Source: Candidatus Azophilus lithoversatilis | GTDB lineage: Bacteria; Pseudomonadota; Gammaproteobacteria; Pseudomonadales; Azotimanducaceae | Assembly: GCA_028278675.1 (NCBI GenBank) | Contig: JAQAJJ010000037.1 | Location: 1-43,093 of the forward strand | DNA length: 43,093 nucleotides | Reading direction: 5' to 3' | Part shown: positions 16,046 to 24,445 of the stretch, piece by piece | Layout: every line of letters begins with the position of its first letter | Numbering within the stretch: position 1 is the stretch's first letter | The notes under the pieces: model-generated | Databases searched by the model: none | Told to the model about the DNA's origin: nothing | Seen by the model: the letters and a program-made list of their open reading frames with translations, nothing else | Position numbers and translations under genes: made by a program

Positions 16046-18076
16046 TTGAACATTGAAATGGAAGCACCAAGCCGCGCGATGCGCACAGCCGTGTGTCCCC
16101 TCGACTGCGCGGACACCTGCAGTCTCGACATTGAAGTCGTCAACGGCCGCATGACCCAGGTGCGGGGCGGCACCGGCAATCCGCTGACTCGGGGCCGCAT
16201 TTGCGCCAAGGTGGCGAGTGGCCTGGAGCAGCAGCTGTACGGCTCCGACAGGCTGACCACGCCGCTGGCGAAATCGCGCGGCGGGTTTCGGCCCATCGGC
16301 TGGCATGAGGCGCTTGACCGCATCCATCAGCGCTACGCCGAAATCATCGTCCGACACGGCGCCGAGGCGATCGTGCCGTTGGCCTATGGCGGACCCATGG
16401 GCCTGCTGGCGGGCGGCTCCATGGACAAGCGCTTCTTCAACCGGCTCGGCGCGACCCGGGTGCGCAATGAACCGCTCTGCAGCGGCACCTCGTCGGCAGC
16501 CTACGAGAGCGTTTTCGGAGAGGCAGGCGGCATTCCGTATACGGAGCTGGCTGAGTCCCGGCTCATTGTCATCTGGGGCAACAACATTACCGTCGGCCAC
16601 CTGCACCTGACCAAGCCCATCCGGGAAGCGCGCCGCGCCGGGGCGAAGGTGGTGGTCATTGATCCGAAGCGCACGCGAATCGCCGACGACGCCGATCTGC
16701 ACTTGCCCATCGTGCCCGGCACCGACGTTGTCCTCGGTTACGCGGTTGCCGCGGAACTCGATCGCCGCAACGCCATCGACCGCGCCTTCGTCGAGGCCCA
16801 CGTCTTCGGCGCCGACCGCTATCTTGCCGAGGCTGGCAACTACTCATTGGCGTTCGCAGCCGAACACTGCGGTCTCGACCTTGATGCGATCCAAGCCTTC
16901 GTGGACTATTGGGCCACAATCTCCCCGGTCGGCATCTCGGTGGGTGTCGCGCCGGAACGCAACCAAAACGGCGGCGCCGGCCTGCGAACCATCTATGCGC
17001 TCGCCGCGCTGACCGGCAACGTCGGCGCACAAGGCGCGGGCATCTGCGATGTAGGGGCGCTCTTTCCGGTGAATCGCGAGGCCTTGGAGAGGCCGGATCT
17101 AAGAACCGGGCAGGCGCGAGAGTTCAACATCCTCGACGTGCCCGAGCGCATACTCGACAACGACTTGGACCCACCCGTCCAGTCGGTGTTCATCTACAAC
17201 CACAATCCGGTGGCCGTCCACCCGCGTCAGCGAACCATGATGAAGGCGCTGTCGCGGCCGGATTTGTTCGTCGTCGGCTGCGACCTGACCATGACCGACT
17301 CCATGGCGCTCGCCGACATCGTGCTGCCAGCCACCTCGCACCTTGAGGCGGGCGACATCTACAAGGCGTATGGCCATCAGTACCTGCAGCGCGCCGAACA
17401 GGTTGTCGCGCCGGTCGGCGAGGCGCTGCCCAACACCGAGATGTTTCGCCACCTCGCGAAGCGCTTCGGGTTCGACGAGCCGGCCTTTGCGGAGACCGAC
17501 GAGCAGTTGATCGAGCAATCCATCGACCGGAACCACCCAGCGCTAGGCGGTCGCTCGGCGCTCGAACTGCCGACCGGCGACTGCGTGGATGTTTCCCAAG
17601 GCGCGCGAACCCTGCTGCGCGGGGCGGCGCCCACCACGCCGAGCGGCCGGATAGAGCTTTACAGCGAAACCTTGGAGCAGTCCTGCGGCCAAGGGCTGCC
17701 CCGCTACCGCCCACTGGCGCGGCGGCGGCGCTTCCTGCTCATCAGTCCGAGTTCCGATCTGCGCACCAACTCCACCTTCGGCGGCGCGCCGGGCCACGAT
17801 GACGATCTGGCCATTGAAATGCACCCTGCGGACGCGGCCGGTGCCGGCGTGTCGGACCGGCAACCGGCCCGCATTTGGAACGACCAAGGCGAACTGGTCC
17901 TGCCGGTGCGCATCAGTCAGCGGACCCGCCGGGGAACCCTTTACGTGCCCAAGGGCGGATGGCTGCGCAGCTATCCGGAGGGTGCGAGCGTCAATGCGCT
18001 GGTGCCCGGCCACCGCTCGGACCTCGCCGACGGGGCCTGCTACAACGACACTGAAGTCGATATCGCAACGGCCTGA
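16046..18076 (+). CDS. Molybdopterin oxidoreductase, DMSO reductase family
   Basis: A 676-residue molybdopterin-guanine-dinucleotide enzyme. The N-terminal iron-sulfur motif is CPLDCADTC with a fourth cysteine in GRICAKV, consistent with one 4Fe-4S cluster. The Mo-ligand region reads NEPLCSGTSSAAYESVFG, where the cysteine is a candidate ligand, and the cofactor-binding blocks IVIWGNNITVGH and VVVIDPKRTRIADDADLHLP follow. The C-terminal cofactor domain (RRFLLISPSSDLRTN and later strands) is complete. There is no Tat signal, so it is likely cytoplasmic. TTG at 16046 is chosen because GGAG lies 8 bases upstream; an ATG at 16058 is poorly spaced. No electron-transfer subunit gene is beside it, and its substrate is unknown. 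Confidence 0.85.
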   Translation: MNIEMEAPSRAMRTAVCPLDCADTCSLDIEVVNGRMTQVRGGTGNPLTRGRICAKVASGLEQQLYGSDRLTTPLAKSRGGFRPIGWHEALDRIHQRYAEIIVRHGAEAIVPLAYGGPMGLLAGGSMDKRFFNRLGATRVRNEPLCSGTSSAAYESVFGEAGGIPYTELAESRLIVIWGNNITVGHLHLTKPIREARRAGAKVVVIDPKRTRIADDADLHLPIVPGTDVVLGYAVAAELDRRNAIDRAFVEAHVFGADRYLAEAGNYSLAFAAEHCGLDLDAIQAFVDYWATISPVGISVGVAPERNQNGGAGLRTIYALAALTGNVGAQGAGICDVGALFPVNREALERPDLRTGQAREFNILDVPERILDNDLDPPVQSVFIYNHNPVAVHPRQRTMMKALSRPDLFVVGCDLTMTDSMALADIVLPATSHLEAGDIYKAYGHQYLQRAEQVVAPVGEALPNTEMFRHLAKRFGFDEPAFAETDEQLIEQSIDRNHPALGGRSALELPTGDCVDVSQGARTLLRGAAPTTPSGRIELYSETLEQSCGQGLPRYRPLARRRRFLLISPSSDLRTNSTFGGAPGHDDDLAIEMHPADAAGAGVSDRQPARIWNDQGELVLPVRISQRTRRGTLYVPKGGWLRSYPEGASVNALVPGHRSDLADGACYNDTEVDIATA

Positions 18077-18179
18077 TCCGGCGAGCCTTTGGGTTGACCC
18101 AGAACGGTACGCCGCCGCAGCCGAAGGAACCACCGGCCAGCCGCTAGGCTGTCTCCATTTGTTTCATGCGAGCCAACAG

Positions 18180-18310
18180 CTCCGCCGTGCGGAGTCGCGG
18201 ACGTGCAGGGAACAGGCGCATTTCCCCGGGCGTTCCCTCTCGGACCGAGGGCGTCCCGCCCTCGATTGGGCCATCGGGAGGCGCTTTCCATCTGGAAGCT
18301 GAGAATTTGT
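18180..18310. repeat. Palindrome-rich intergenic segment
   Basis: Between the molybdoenzyme and the convergent DsbA-family gene lies a run of inverted repeats: CTCCGC/GCGGAG (18180-18194), GGGAAC/GTTCCC (18208-18237), GAGGGCG/CGCCCTC with a 3-base loop (18247-18263), and a near-perfect hairpin around TTTCCATCTGGAA close to 18286-18300. The GAGGGC hairpin resembles that at 3044-3060. There is no T tract, so this looks more like a repetitive palindromic unit than a plain terminator. The remainder of 18077-18326 shows nothing else. Confidence 0.5.
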
Positions 18311-18326
18311 TCCATGAAAGGCCCGT

Positions 18327-18938
18327 TCAGGGTGTTGCAGGGTGTCTGGCGAACTCGAGCAACGCCTCCGCGCTCAGATAGCCGCCTGCCAGCAGTCGCC
18401 GTTTGCCACTGCGCTCGCCCAGCACCGACGGCAACGCGTTGGTGCCGAAATCCCGGGAAGTGCTCATTTGAAAGCGCACGGCGGCGCGCACCCGCTCCGA
18501 CCCGGCAGCCCGTAGAAACGCCTCGGCATCCAAGCCGCAGTCACTCGCAGTTGCGGACAGGACTTCAAGATTGTTGATATCCATCCCCTCGACGAAGAAG
18601 CGCGCCTGCAAGCGATGCAAATAGTCGAAGGGTGGGGCGCCAACCAACTCCCGAACCGCCTGCACGGCAATGCAGGGCAAAGTGCTGTTGTAGATCAGGG
18701 GCGTCGGCAGCTTGAAGCCAAAAGCCTGCCCGGTGGTGGCTTGCACCTCGCGCCAGATGCCCATGAGGTGGTTGCGCCCGAACTCGCCGATTGGCTGGGT
18801 GCCGTGGATGTTGATGCCACCCAACAGCACATCGAATGCCCCCGGCAACACCGCCCGCGCCCGATCAACCTCCGGCGTCATGCCCCAACACCAGGAACAC
18901 ATCGGATCGGTGACGATGAGAATCTTGGTGCCGCCCAG
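18327..18938 (-). CDS. DsbA-family thiol oxidoreductase with doubtful start
   Basis: A thioredoxin-fold protein with the typical first strand and active site KILIVTDPMCSWCWGM (CxxC = CSWC), then the long helical insertion of the FrnE/HCCA-isomerase group and the closing segment FGTNALPSVLGE with its cis-proline, GGYLSAEALLEFA. The first ATG (18902) lies inside the active-site loop and would remove the first beta strand. The frame stays open upstream to a TAG near 18996 but holds no ATG, GTG or TTG. CTG at 18938 is the best-placed codon, so I use it with reservation. The gene may start at a rare codon, or its 5' end may have been lost. Function would be disulfide exchange or isomerisation, with no partner gene nearby. 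Confidence 0.65.
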   Translation of the reverse strand: MGGTKILIVTDPMCSWCWGMTPEVDRARAVLPGAFDVLLGGINIHGTQPIGEFGRNHLMGIWREVQATTGQAFGFKLPTPLIYNSTLPCIAVQAVRELVGAPPFDYLHRLQARFFVEGMDINNLEVLSATASDCGLDAEAFLRAAGSERVRAAVRFQMSTSRDFGTNALPSVLGERSGKRRLLAGGYLSAEALLEFARHPATP

Positions 18939-19115
18939 TCGGCCTGAAGAGCGCCCGAAGGGAGATTCCTCAGTGGCTATCCGGAAGTTCTCCTATCTGA
19001 CTGGAGCACTAGTTTCCTTGATCGCGGGTCAAGGTTGCCACATGAGTCAACTTTTGCGCCCGGCGACCGGCCACTCGTTGGTCTGATCGTTGTCGCTTTG
19101 CAGGGACAGGCACTG

Positions 19116-20000
19116 TCACTCTTGCCGTTCGATGTTGAGCAGGGGCAGTGCGCCACCGCCGTTTACTTGAGGCAGTTGGCCATCCCATTTCTCGGCGATG
19201 CGCAACTGAATAAGGTCGGGATTGTCCCGGAGCGCCTCGGCTTCCCGACGGATCGCTTCGGCGCGGGCCTTCGAGGCGGCTTCTATTTGGTAGGCCTCGG
19301 CGTCCGCCGCCAAAGTGCGCTCCGCTGCGGCGGCTTCCGCTTGAGTGACCCGGCGCAGCTTTTCGTTCTTGGCCTTGAGGGCCTCCTGCTCGGCCTGCAC
19401 CTTCTCTTCAATGGCACGGTTGAATTCGTCGGAAAAATCGAAGTCGGTGATGGCGACGTTGGCGAGCATCACCGCTCCGGATACGCCCTTCTCGCTCAGG
19501 GTCGCATTGACGAAGGCCTCAATTGACTCTTGAATCTTGGTTTTCACCTCCGCCCGCCGGGTCACGAGCTCCTCGGCCGTGTACTGGGCGGTGATGGCTT
19601 TGACCGACTCCAGGATCGCCGGGGTAATGAGCGTTCCCTCCAGCATGGCGCGGGTGCCGATGCGCTGGTAGGTGGAGGGCATCACCGGTCCGGACAGGGA
19701 GTACTGCACCGCCACTTGGGTCCGCACCACTTGCAGGTCCTTTGACGAGGCGCCCGCATCCGCTTGGGCGGCACGGAGCCTGATGTCCATCTCCTCCACC
19801 CCATCGATGAACGGGATCTTGAGGTGGAAGCCTTCGGGCAGATGGTCGGGCTGCACGGCTCCAAGCCTGCGCACCACCCCGACCCGCCCGCTGTCAACAA
19901 TGACAAAGCAGGACGTGATGACGATGAGCGACGCTATGATGCCAGCGATAATTGCGATGGCGTTAGGAATGCCGAAGCCCAGTTTGGTTTTGTTGGACAT
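19116..20000 (-). CDS. SPFH/prohibitin-family membrane protein
   Basis: A 294-residue protein. An N-terminal membrane anchor occupies about residues 13 to 36 (AIAIIAGIIASLIVITSCFV). The SPFH domain follows (VDSGRVGVVRRLGAVQPD, LPEGFHLKIPFIDGVEEMDI), then a long charged, alanine- and glutamate-rich region predicted to be coiled coil (EEKVQAEQEALKAKNEKL through AEAIRREAEAL). This is the prohibitin/HflC arrangement. Such proteins assemble into large membrane rings that organise lipid domains and modulate FtsH-type proteases. The usual HflK partner is not adjacent, so a stand-alone prohibitin-like protein is the best call. It appears monocistronic. Confidence 0.85.
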   Translation of the reverse strand: MSNKTKLGFGIPNAIAIIAGIIASLIVITSCFVIVDSGRVGVVRRLGAVQPDHLPEGFHLKIPFIDGVEEMDIRLRAAQADAGASSKDLQVVRTQVAVQYSLSGPVMPSTYQRIGTRAMLEGTLITPAILESVKAITAQYTAEELVTRRAEVKTKIQESIEAFVNATLSEKGVSGAVMLANVAITDFDFSDEFNRAIEEKVQAEQEALKAKNEKLRRVTQAEAAAAERTLAADAEAYQIEAASKARAEAIRREAEALRDNPDLIQLRIAEKWDGQLPQVNGGGALPLLNIERQE

Positions 20001-20054
20001 GTCAGTTGCCCCCCTTTGGATTTGTTGGGTGTTCTTCCGCCAAATAGACTTCCT

Positions 20055-20998
20055 TCAATGCCAGTTCATCTTGGCGGGACGGCCCTGGATTCTCTTTGGC
20101 CCTGCGTCCAACACCGCTTGATGAGGCCTGTGCTCAAAGTTCATCCACAATGACTCCTGCCTCGGTTGGCGCACTGAGTGGCAGTTGCGTAGCGGGGCAT
20201 CCACCCGGCGCCAGTCTGCGTAAAGATGCTCGTAGAGCGGCGTTTGGTAGCCGGATAATACTGCACGACCACGGATGAATTCAGTACTGCTGCCAACTCC
20301 CCATGCTCGGCGTCGGTCATTTCGTGGCCGTAGGCGGCCTTGTCGCCGCGGGCGGCATGGACGTATGGAGGATCGAGGTAGAAGACGGTTTCTGGCGTGT
20401 CGTAGCGTTGAATGACCTCGATGGCAGGCGCGTTTTCGATCTGCACACGCTGCAGGCGCTGAACGATCTCCGGCAGCGCCTCAACGGAACCCAGCCAACG
20501 GGAGACAGCACCCGCCATGCCGGCGCGCGAGGTGAGGACGCAATGCGCCCACCGGCCTTCGCTGCTCGTCTGGGCAAGCCCGGTTCGGGTTTGCCGGGCG
20601 CGCACGAAGAAGCGCCGAGCTCGCTCGAAGGTGGGCAGATCCGGTTCGTACTCGCAGGCCTTGGCGAGTTCCTCGCGGGAAAAGGGCGTCAGGCCGATGG
20701 CGCGGATCAATTCATCACTGTCATCGCGCAACACTGTAAAGAAGTTAACCAGCTCCCCATCAATGTCGTTGTAGGTCTCCACGGGCGCGGGTGGTCGATT
20801 GAGAATCACGGCGGCAGAGCCGCCGAACACGTCACAAAAATGGGTGGCATCTTCTGGAATCTGCGGCAGAATGAAGGGCAGATGGCTGAATTTGCCGCCG
20901 TACCAGCCGAAGGCGATCAGTTTCCTGCGCTTGCGCGAACCTTTGGCGATGCGCCTTCCACTGCCTGTGCTGTTGACCGAGGGTTGTGAGCTGTTCAT
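20055..20998 (-). pseudogene. Frameshifted DNA adenine methylase, D12 class
   Basis: From ATG at 20998 (GGAG 6 bases upstream) the frame encodes a Dam-like N6-adenine methyltransferase. It has motif I in AFGWYGGKFSHLPFI, DVFGGSAAVIL, the segment TYNDIDGELVNFF, and the catalytic DPPY in VFYLDPPYVHA. After ELAAVLNS the annotated frame turns to nonsense, but the next frame gives the expected ending: IRGRAVLSGYQTPLYEHLY, DWRRVDAPLRNCHSV, RQPRQESLWMNF. Losing one base near 20276 explains the break. The out-of-frame product would stop at 20141 and the restored frame at 20055. The catalytic core is intact, but the lost C-terminal helix-strand probably matters for folding. No restriction endonuclease lies beside it. 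Confidence 0.75.
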
Positions 20999-21031
20999 GC
21001 CCATCTCCAAGGTTGCGACTTTAGCCAGATT

Positions 21032-21045
21032 AACCTATCTAGGTT
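21032..21045. promoter_or_regulatory. Palindrome upstream of the DNA methylase
   Basis: AACCTA/TAGGTT with a 2-base spacer forms a perfect dyad about 35 to 50 bases upstream of the methylase start, inside an AT-richer intergenic stretch (21000-21122). It overlaps a TTGAAC that could serve as a -35 element. This makes it a candidate operator for the methylase gene, although no regulator gene is adjacent and the dyad is short. Confidence 0.35.
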
Positions 21046-21122
21046 CAATCGTCGGTTTGGTCGGTATTTGTATGGATAAACAGTAATCAACAAAGAGCGC
21101 GGAGTCCATACCTATTTTGCTC

Positions 21123-23306
21123 TCACTGGACTCGCTTCTCGGTAGCGACGTTCGGTTGGGGCGCGGCTTGGATGATCGCGCACCCACTCTCGGTCACCAC
21201 GCCGACGCTGGCGCAGTCGGGGTACTCCGCCTCCCGCAAGGCGCCCAGGCAAGCTGTGGCCTGGACTTCGGGGATGCAGGCCAGCAGGCCGCCGGCGGTT
21301 TGGGGGTCGGCCAACAGCTGGACGGCAGGGTCCGCCGGCAGGCAGCCGCGCAGTTCGAAATCGGTTAGCCGGGCTTCGTTTTCGGGCTGCAGCACGCTGG
21401 CCGCGCCGCGCTCGAAGGCCATAACTGCCCCATCCAGGGCGGGCAGCCTGTCCAACCAAATCTCAGCGCCCAGGCCGCTGGCATCCAGCATTTCCGTCAA
21501 GTGCCCAATCAGGCCGAAGCCAGTGACGTCGGTGGCGGCGCGAACGCCGTGCCGACGCAGAACGGCAAGCGCTTGCGCATTGGAACGGTCGAGGCGGCGC
21601 AGCGCGTCCTGGACTTGGGCAGTGGGGACGAGGCTGCGCATTTGCGCTGCGAGCAGTACGCCGACGCCTAAGGGTTTGGTGAGAATCAGCAGATCGCCCG
21701 GCCGAGCGCCGCCTTTGGTGAGCGGTGGTTCCACCGCCGCGCCGCTGACCGCCAAGCCCAAGGACAGCTCAGCGCCTTCGGCGGAGTGGCCACCGACCAG
21801 CGGCACGCCATCCGCGTTGAGCACGTCAACCGCGCCAAGCAGCATTTGGACCAGCTCATCCTCCATCAACGCTTCCGACATTAACGGCACTGTGGCCAAG
21901 GCCATGGCGCTGGTTGGGTCGGCACCCATGGCGTAGATGTCGTTCAGGCAGTGATGGGCGGTCAGGCGTCCGAACCGGTAGGGATCATCCACCAAGCTGC
22001 GAAAGCCGTCGATGGTCAGTGCCAGGGGTGCCGAATTGGGGGCCAGCAGCGCCGCATCGTCACCGATCCCTTGCATCAGGTGAGCGGCCGATTGAACCGG
22101 CAGCCGCGACAGCGCCCGGCTGAGCACGCCGGCGCCGATCTTGGCGCCGCAGCCGCCGCAACGCATGGCGTCCAATCCATCGCCGCCCGCGGGCTCCGTG
22201 TCATCCATGCTCGGCAGAACTTGATAGCGCCTCATGAAGCGCCGATCAATCCACCGCTTCCAATGCCACGCCCAGCGCCCGGAAATTGCAAAGGCACCTC
22301 TCGAAACCACCGCTCGGCCGTCGCCGGTACCGATCAGGCTCAAGGCGTGGCGCTGGGGCCGGTAGCGTCGCGGCGAACGACCTTCGACAGCGCGGCGCAG
22401 ATTGCCCGCCAGTGCGGGACCGGCGCGCACCGCGTAAACGCCGGATTTGGGACGAGCACCGCTGTCGAAGTGAGCGATGTCCCCGGCTGCGTATACCCGT
22501 TCATCGGATACGGAGCGCAGGTGCGGGTCCACGCGAACGAACCCCTTGTCGTCGGTGGCCAGCCCACTGTTGCGGACCCAAGGCGGCGCCTGAACACCGG
22601 TCACCCAGAACAGGTGATCGAACGGCACCTCCGCGCCGTCCCGCAGGCGCAATGCCTCCGGCGTCCCTGACGCCACCGTGCCGCGAACCAATTTGATGTT
22701 CGCCTTTGCCAGCTCGCCGAGCAGCAGCTTCCTCGCCATGCGCCCATGGCCGGGCAGGATGTCGACGGCAACCACCTTGATGTCGATGGTCTCCAGCAGG
22801 GCCCGGCGGGCGGCCAGGGCCAATTCAAGGCCTCCGGCGCCGCCGCCGACGAACACCAGCTTGGCGTTGGGGCGGATGCGCTCGCTCAGATTGTCCCATT
22901 CAGGCAGAAAGCGGCCAATGGGCTTGACGCAGACGCCCAATTCGACTGGGGCTTCCGGCGCCGCGCCGCTGTTGATGGACAGCAGGTCGAAGCGAACGGG
23001 CGGCCGCTGCAGGCATTGAACCAAGCCATTGTCCAAGTCGAGCGCGGTGACCTCTTCGTCGATGAGACGAGCCCCCGCGAAGCGGCACAGCGAACCGAGG
23101 TCGATGTGAATGTCGTCCCAATCATGAAACCCGGCGATGTAGCCGGGCAGCATGCCCGAATAGGGGGTGTGAACCTCCCGGGCGATTACGGTGACTCGAA
23201 CGCCCTCCAACGGCGCCATGCCGAACGACTTGAGTGCCTGAACATGGCTGTGTCCCCCCCCAATCAACAGCAGGTCGCGACGGGGCGGTTTGGGTGGCGC
23301 TTTCAC
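21123..23306 (-). CDS. selD: NADH dehydrogenase-like/selenide, water dikinase fusion
   Basis: A 727-residue two-domain protein. Residues 10 to about 350 form a type-II NADH-dehydrogenase-like flavoprotein with two dinucleotide-binding motifs (LLLIGGGHSHVQAL and LVFVGGGAGGLELALA) and the FAD block VYAAGDIAHF. From about residue 378 it is selenide, water dikinase: MRCGGCGAKIGAGVLSRAL with the catalytic cysteine in place of selenocysteine, GIGDDAALL, LNDIYAMGADP, and VGGHSAEGAELSLGLAVSG. SelD makes selenophosphate from selenide and ATP for tRNA selenouridine or selenocysteine. The fused flavoprotein may supply reduced selenium, which is a guess. GTG at 23306 was chosen because GGCGG lies just upstream and the domain starts directly after it. 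Such fusions are known in several bacteria. Confidence 0.85.
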   Translation of the reverse strand: MKAPPKPPRRDLLLIGGGHSHVQALKSFGMAPLEGVRVTVIAREVHTPYSGMLPGYIAGFHDWDDIHIDLGSLCRFAGARLIDEEVTALDLDNGLVQCLQRPPVRFDLLSINSGAAPEAPVELGVCVKPIGRFLPEWDNLSERIRPNAKLVFVGGGAGGLELALAARRALLETIDIKVVAVDILPGHGRMARKLLLGELAKANIKLVRGTVASGTPEALRLRDGAEVPFDHLFWVTGVQAPPWVRNSGLATDDKGFVRVDPHLRSVSDERVYAAGDIAHFDSGARPKSGVYAVRAGPALAGNLRRAVEGRSPRRYRPQRHALSLIGTGDGRAVVSRGAFAISGRWAWHWKRWIDRRFMRRYQVLPSMDDTEPAGGDGLDAMRCGGCGAKIGAGVLSRALSRLPVQSAAHLMQGIGDDAALLAPNSAPLALTIDGFRSLVDDPYRFGRLTAHHCLNDIYAMGADPTSAMALATVPLMSEALMEDELVQMLLGAVDVLNADGVPLVGGHSAEGAELSLGLAVSGAAVEPPLTKGGARPGDLLILTKPLGVGVLLAAQMRSLVPTAQVQDALRRLDRSNAQALAVLRRHGVRAATDVTGFGLIGHLTEMLDASGLGAEIWLDRLPALDGAVMAFERGAASVLQPENEARLTDFELRGCLPADPAVQLLADPQTAGGLLACIPEVQATACLGALREAEYPDCASVGVVTESGCAIIQAAPQPNVATEKRVQ

Positions 23307-23323
23307 GGAGTCCGCCAATCCCG

Positions 23324-24445
23324 CTATGCCGATGCGCGAAGCAGCGGCCCTTCGCGCCGTGCGAGGGTGGCGGAAGGCTGTTCCAAGCTTGGCAGCATCG
23401 TCACGGCGGCGCCCGGGCATTCGTCGAAATAGGCTGCGTTGAACAGGGTTTTGAAGTCAAGGCGATCCTGGTCCGGGCGGAAGCCGTGCCCGGTTGGCGG
23501 CGCCAGCAGGCGCCAAGCCGAATCGAAGCGGGCGCCAATGGAGAAGAAGCTCTCTTTAGGGTCCAGGGTTGCGCCGTAGCGGAGATCGCTCAAGGTGACC
23601 TCGAAGCCATTGGCCGCTTGCTGCACCACGGGAAAGCTCCAGCCCATGGTGAACCAATCAAAGGTGCGGCCTTCCTCCGTGGCCGCCAACAGCGAGGCAG
23701 CCACCCGGCCGTTCCTGGGCGCCCGCCCCCATTGGATGGCGCACGGCGACCAAGTGGAGAAGTAGCCGACCCGCACCTCTTGCGGGGTGCGCACGACGAC
23801 GCGCCGGTAGTGCACCTGCAGAATCGTGGGGAAGGCGCTCAACTCATAGTCCGCCAAACCCTCGGCCGCCAGTTGCGCGGTGGCGAATTGCGCCGTTTCA
23901 CGGTTTTGCGCCCATCCGTATGCGAGGTAGGCGCAGCTCAAAGCCAACGCGGCCAGGGCGGAAGCCTTGCGGCGGCGCGGCGATTTGAGCCAAGCCCCGG
24001 CCCCCAGCCCACCGAGCAGGATCAAGGTGTACACCGGGTCGATGATGGGCATCGCATTGACCGCAAACCGCCGTTCGGAAAACGGCGCGAACAACTGCGT
24101 GCCGTAGGGCGTCAACCAATCCAGCACTGGGTGGGACAGCAGCGCCAAGGTGGCCACGGCCAGCCACCAAAGGTGTTGACGGCGCCAATGCAGGCCATCG
24201 CCGAATCGCCGCCACAGCCAGTGGCCAGCCAGCGGGCCCACCGCCAGCAGCACGATGAGTGAGTGGGTGATGCCCCGGTGGTGCTTTAGGGTGTCAAAGA
24301 AGTCGCCGCCAATCGAGAAGACCACGTCGATGTCCGGAGCGGCCCCCAGGGCGGCGCCGGCAACAAGAACCCCCTTGGCCATGTCGGCGGGCGCTGCGCT
24401 GCGGGCGGCAATCGCGCCAAGCGCCGCTTGGGAGAACGGATCCAA
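23324..24445 (-). CDS. Membrane metal-dependent hydrolase, YdjM/DUF457 type
   Basis: A 373-residue inner-membrane protein. The N-terminal part carries the family pattern: MDPFSQAALGA, AAPDIDVVFS, then HHRGITHSLIVLLAV and LLSHPVLDWLTPYGTQLF, where the conserved histidines and aspartates are candidate metal ligands. Several hydrophobic helices surround them. The C-terminal third is a soluble domain of unclear kind (TILQVHYRRVVV onward). The start codon is TTG at 24445, directly after the stop of the CoA transferase gene, and the next gene starts 17 bases further on, so it sits mid-operon. Relatives of this family respond to DNA damage in E. coli, but the catalytic activity is unproven. Confidence 0.75.
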   Translation of the reverse strand: MDPFSQAALGAIAARSAAPADMAKGVLVAGAALGAAPDIDVVFSIGGDFFDTLKHHRGITHSLIVLLAVGPLAGHWLWRRFGDGLHWRRQHLWWLAVATLALLSHPVLDWLTPYGTQLFAPFSERRFAVNAMPIIDPVYTLILLGGLGAGAWLKSPRRRKASALAALALSCAYLAYGWAQNRETAQFATAQLAAEGLADYELSAFPTILQVHYRRVVVRTPQEVRVGYFSTWSPCAIQWGRAPRNGRVAASLLAATEEGRTFDWFTMGWSFPVVQQAANGFEVTLSDLRYGATLDPKESFFSIGARFDSAWRLLAPPTGHGFRPDQDRLDFKTLFNAAYFDECPGAAVTMLPSLEQPSATLARREGPLLRASA

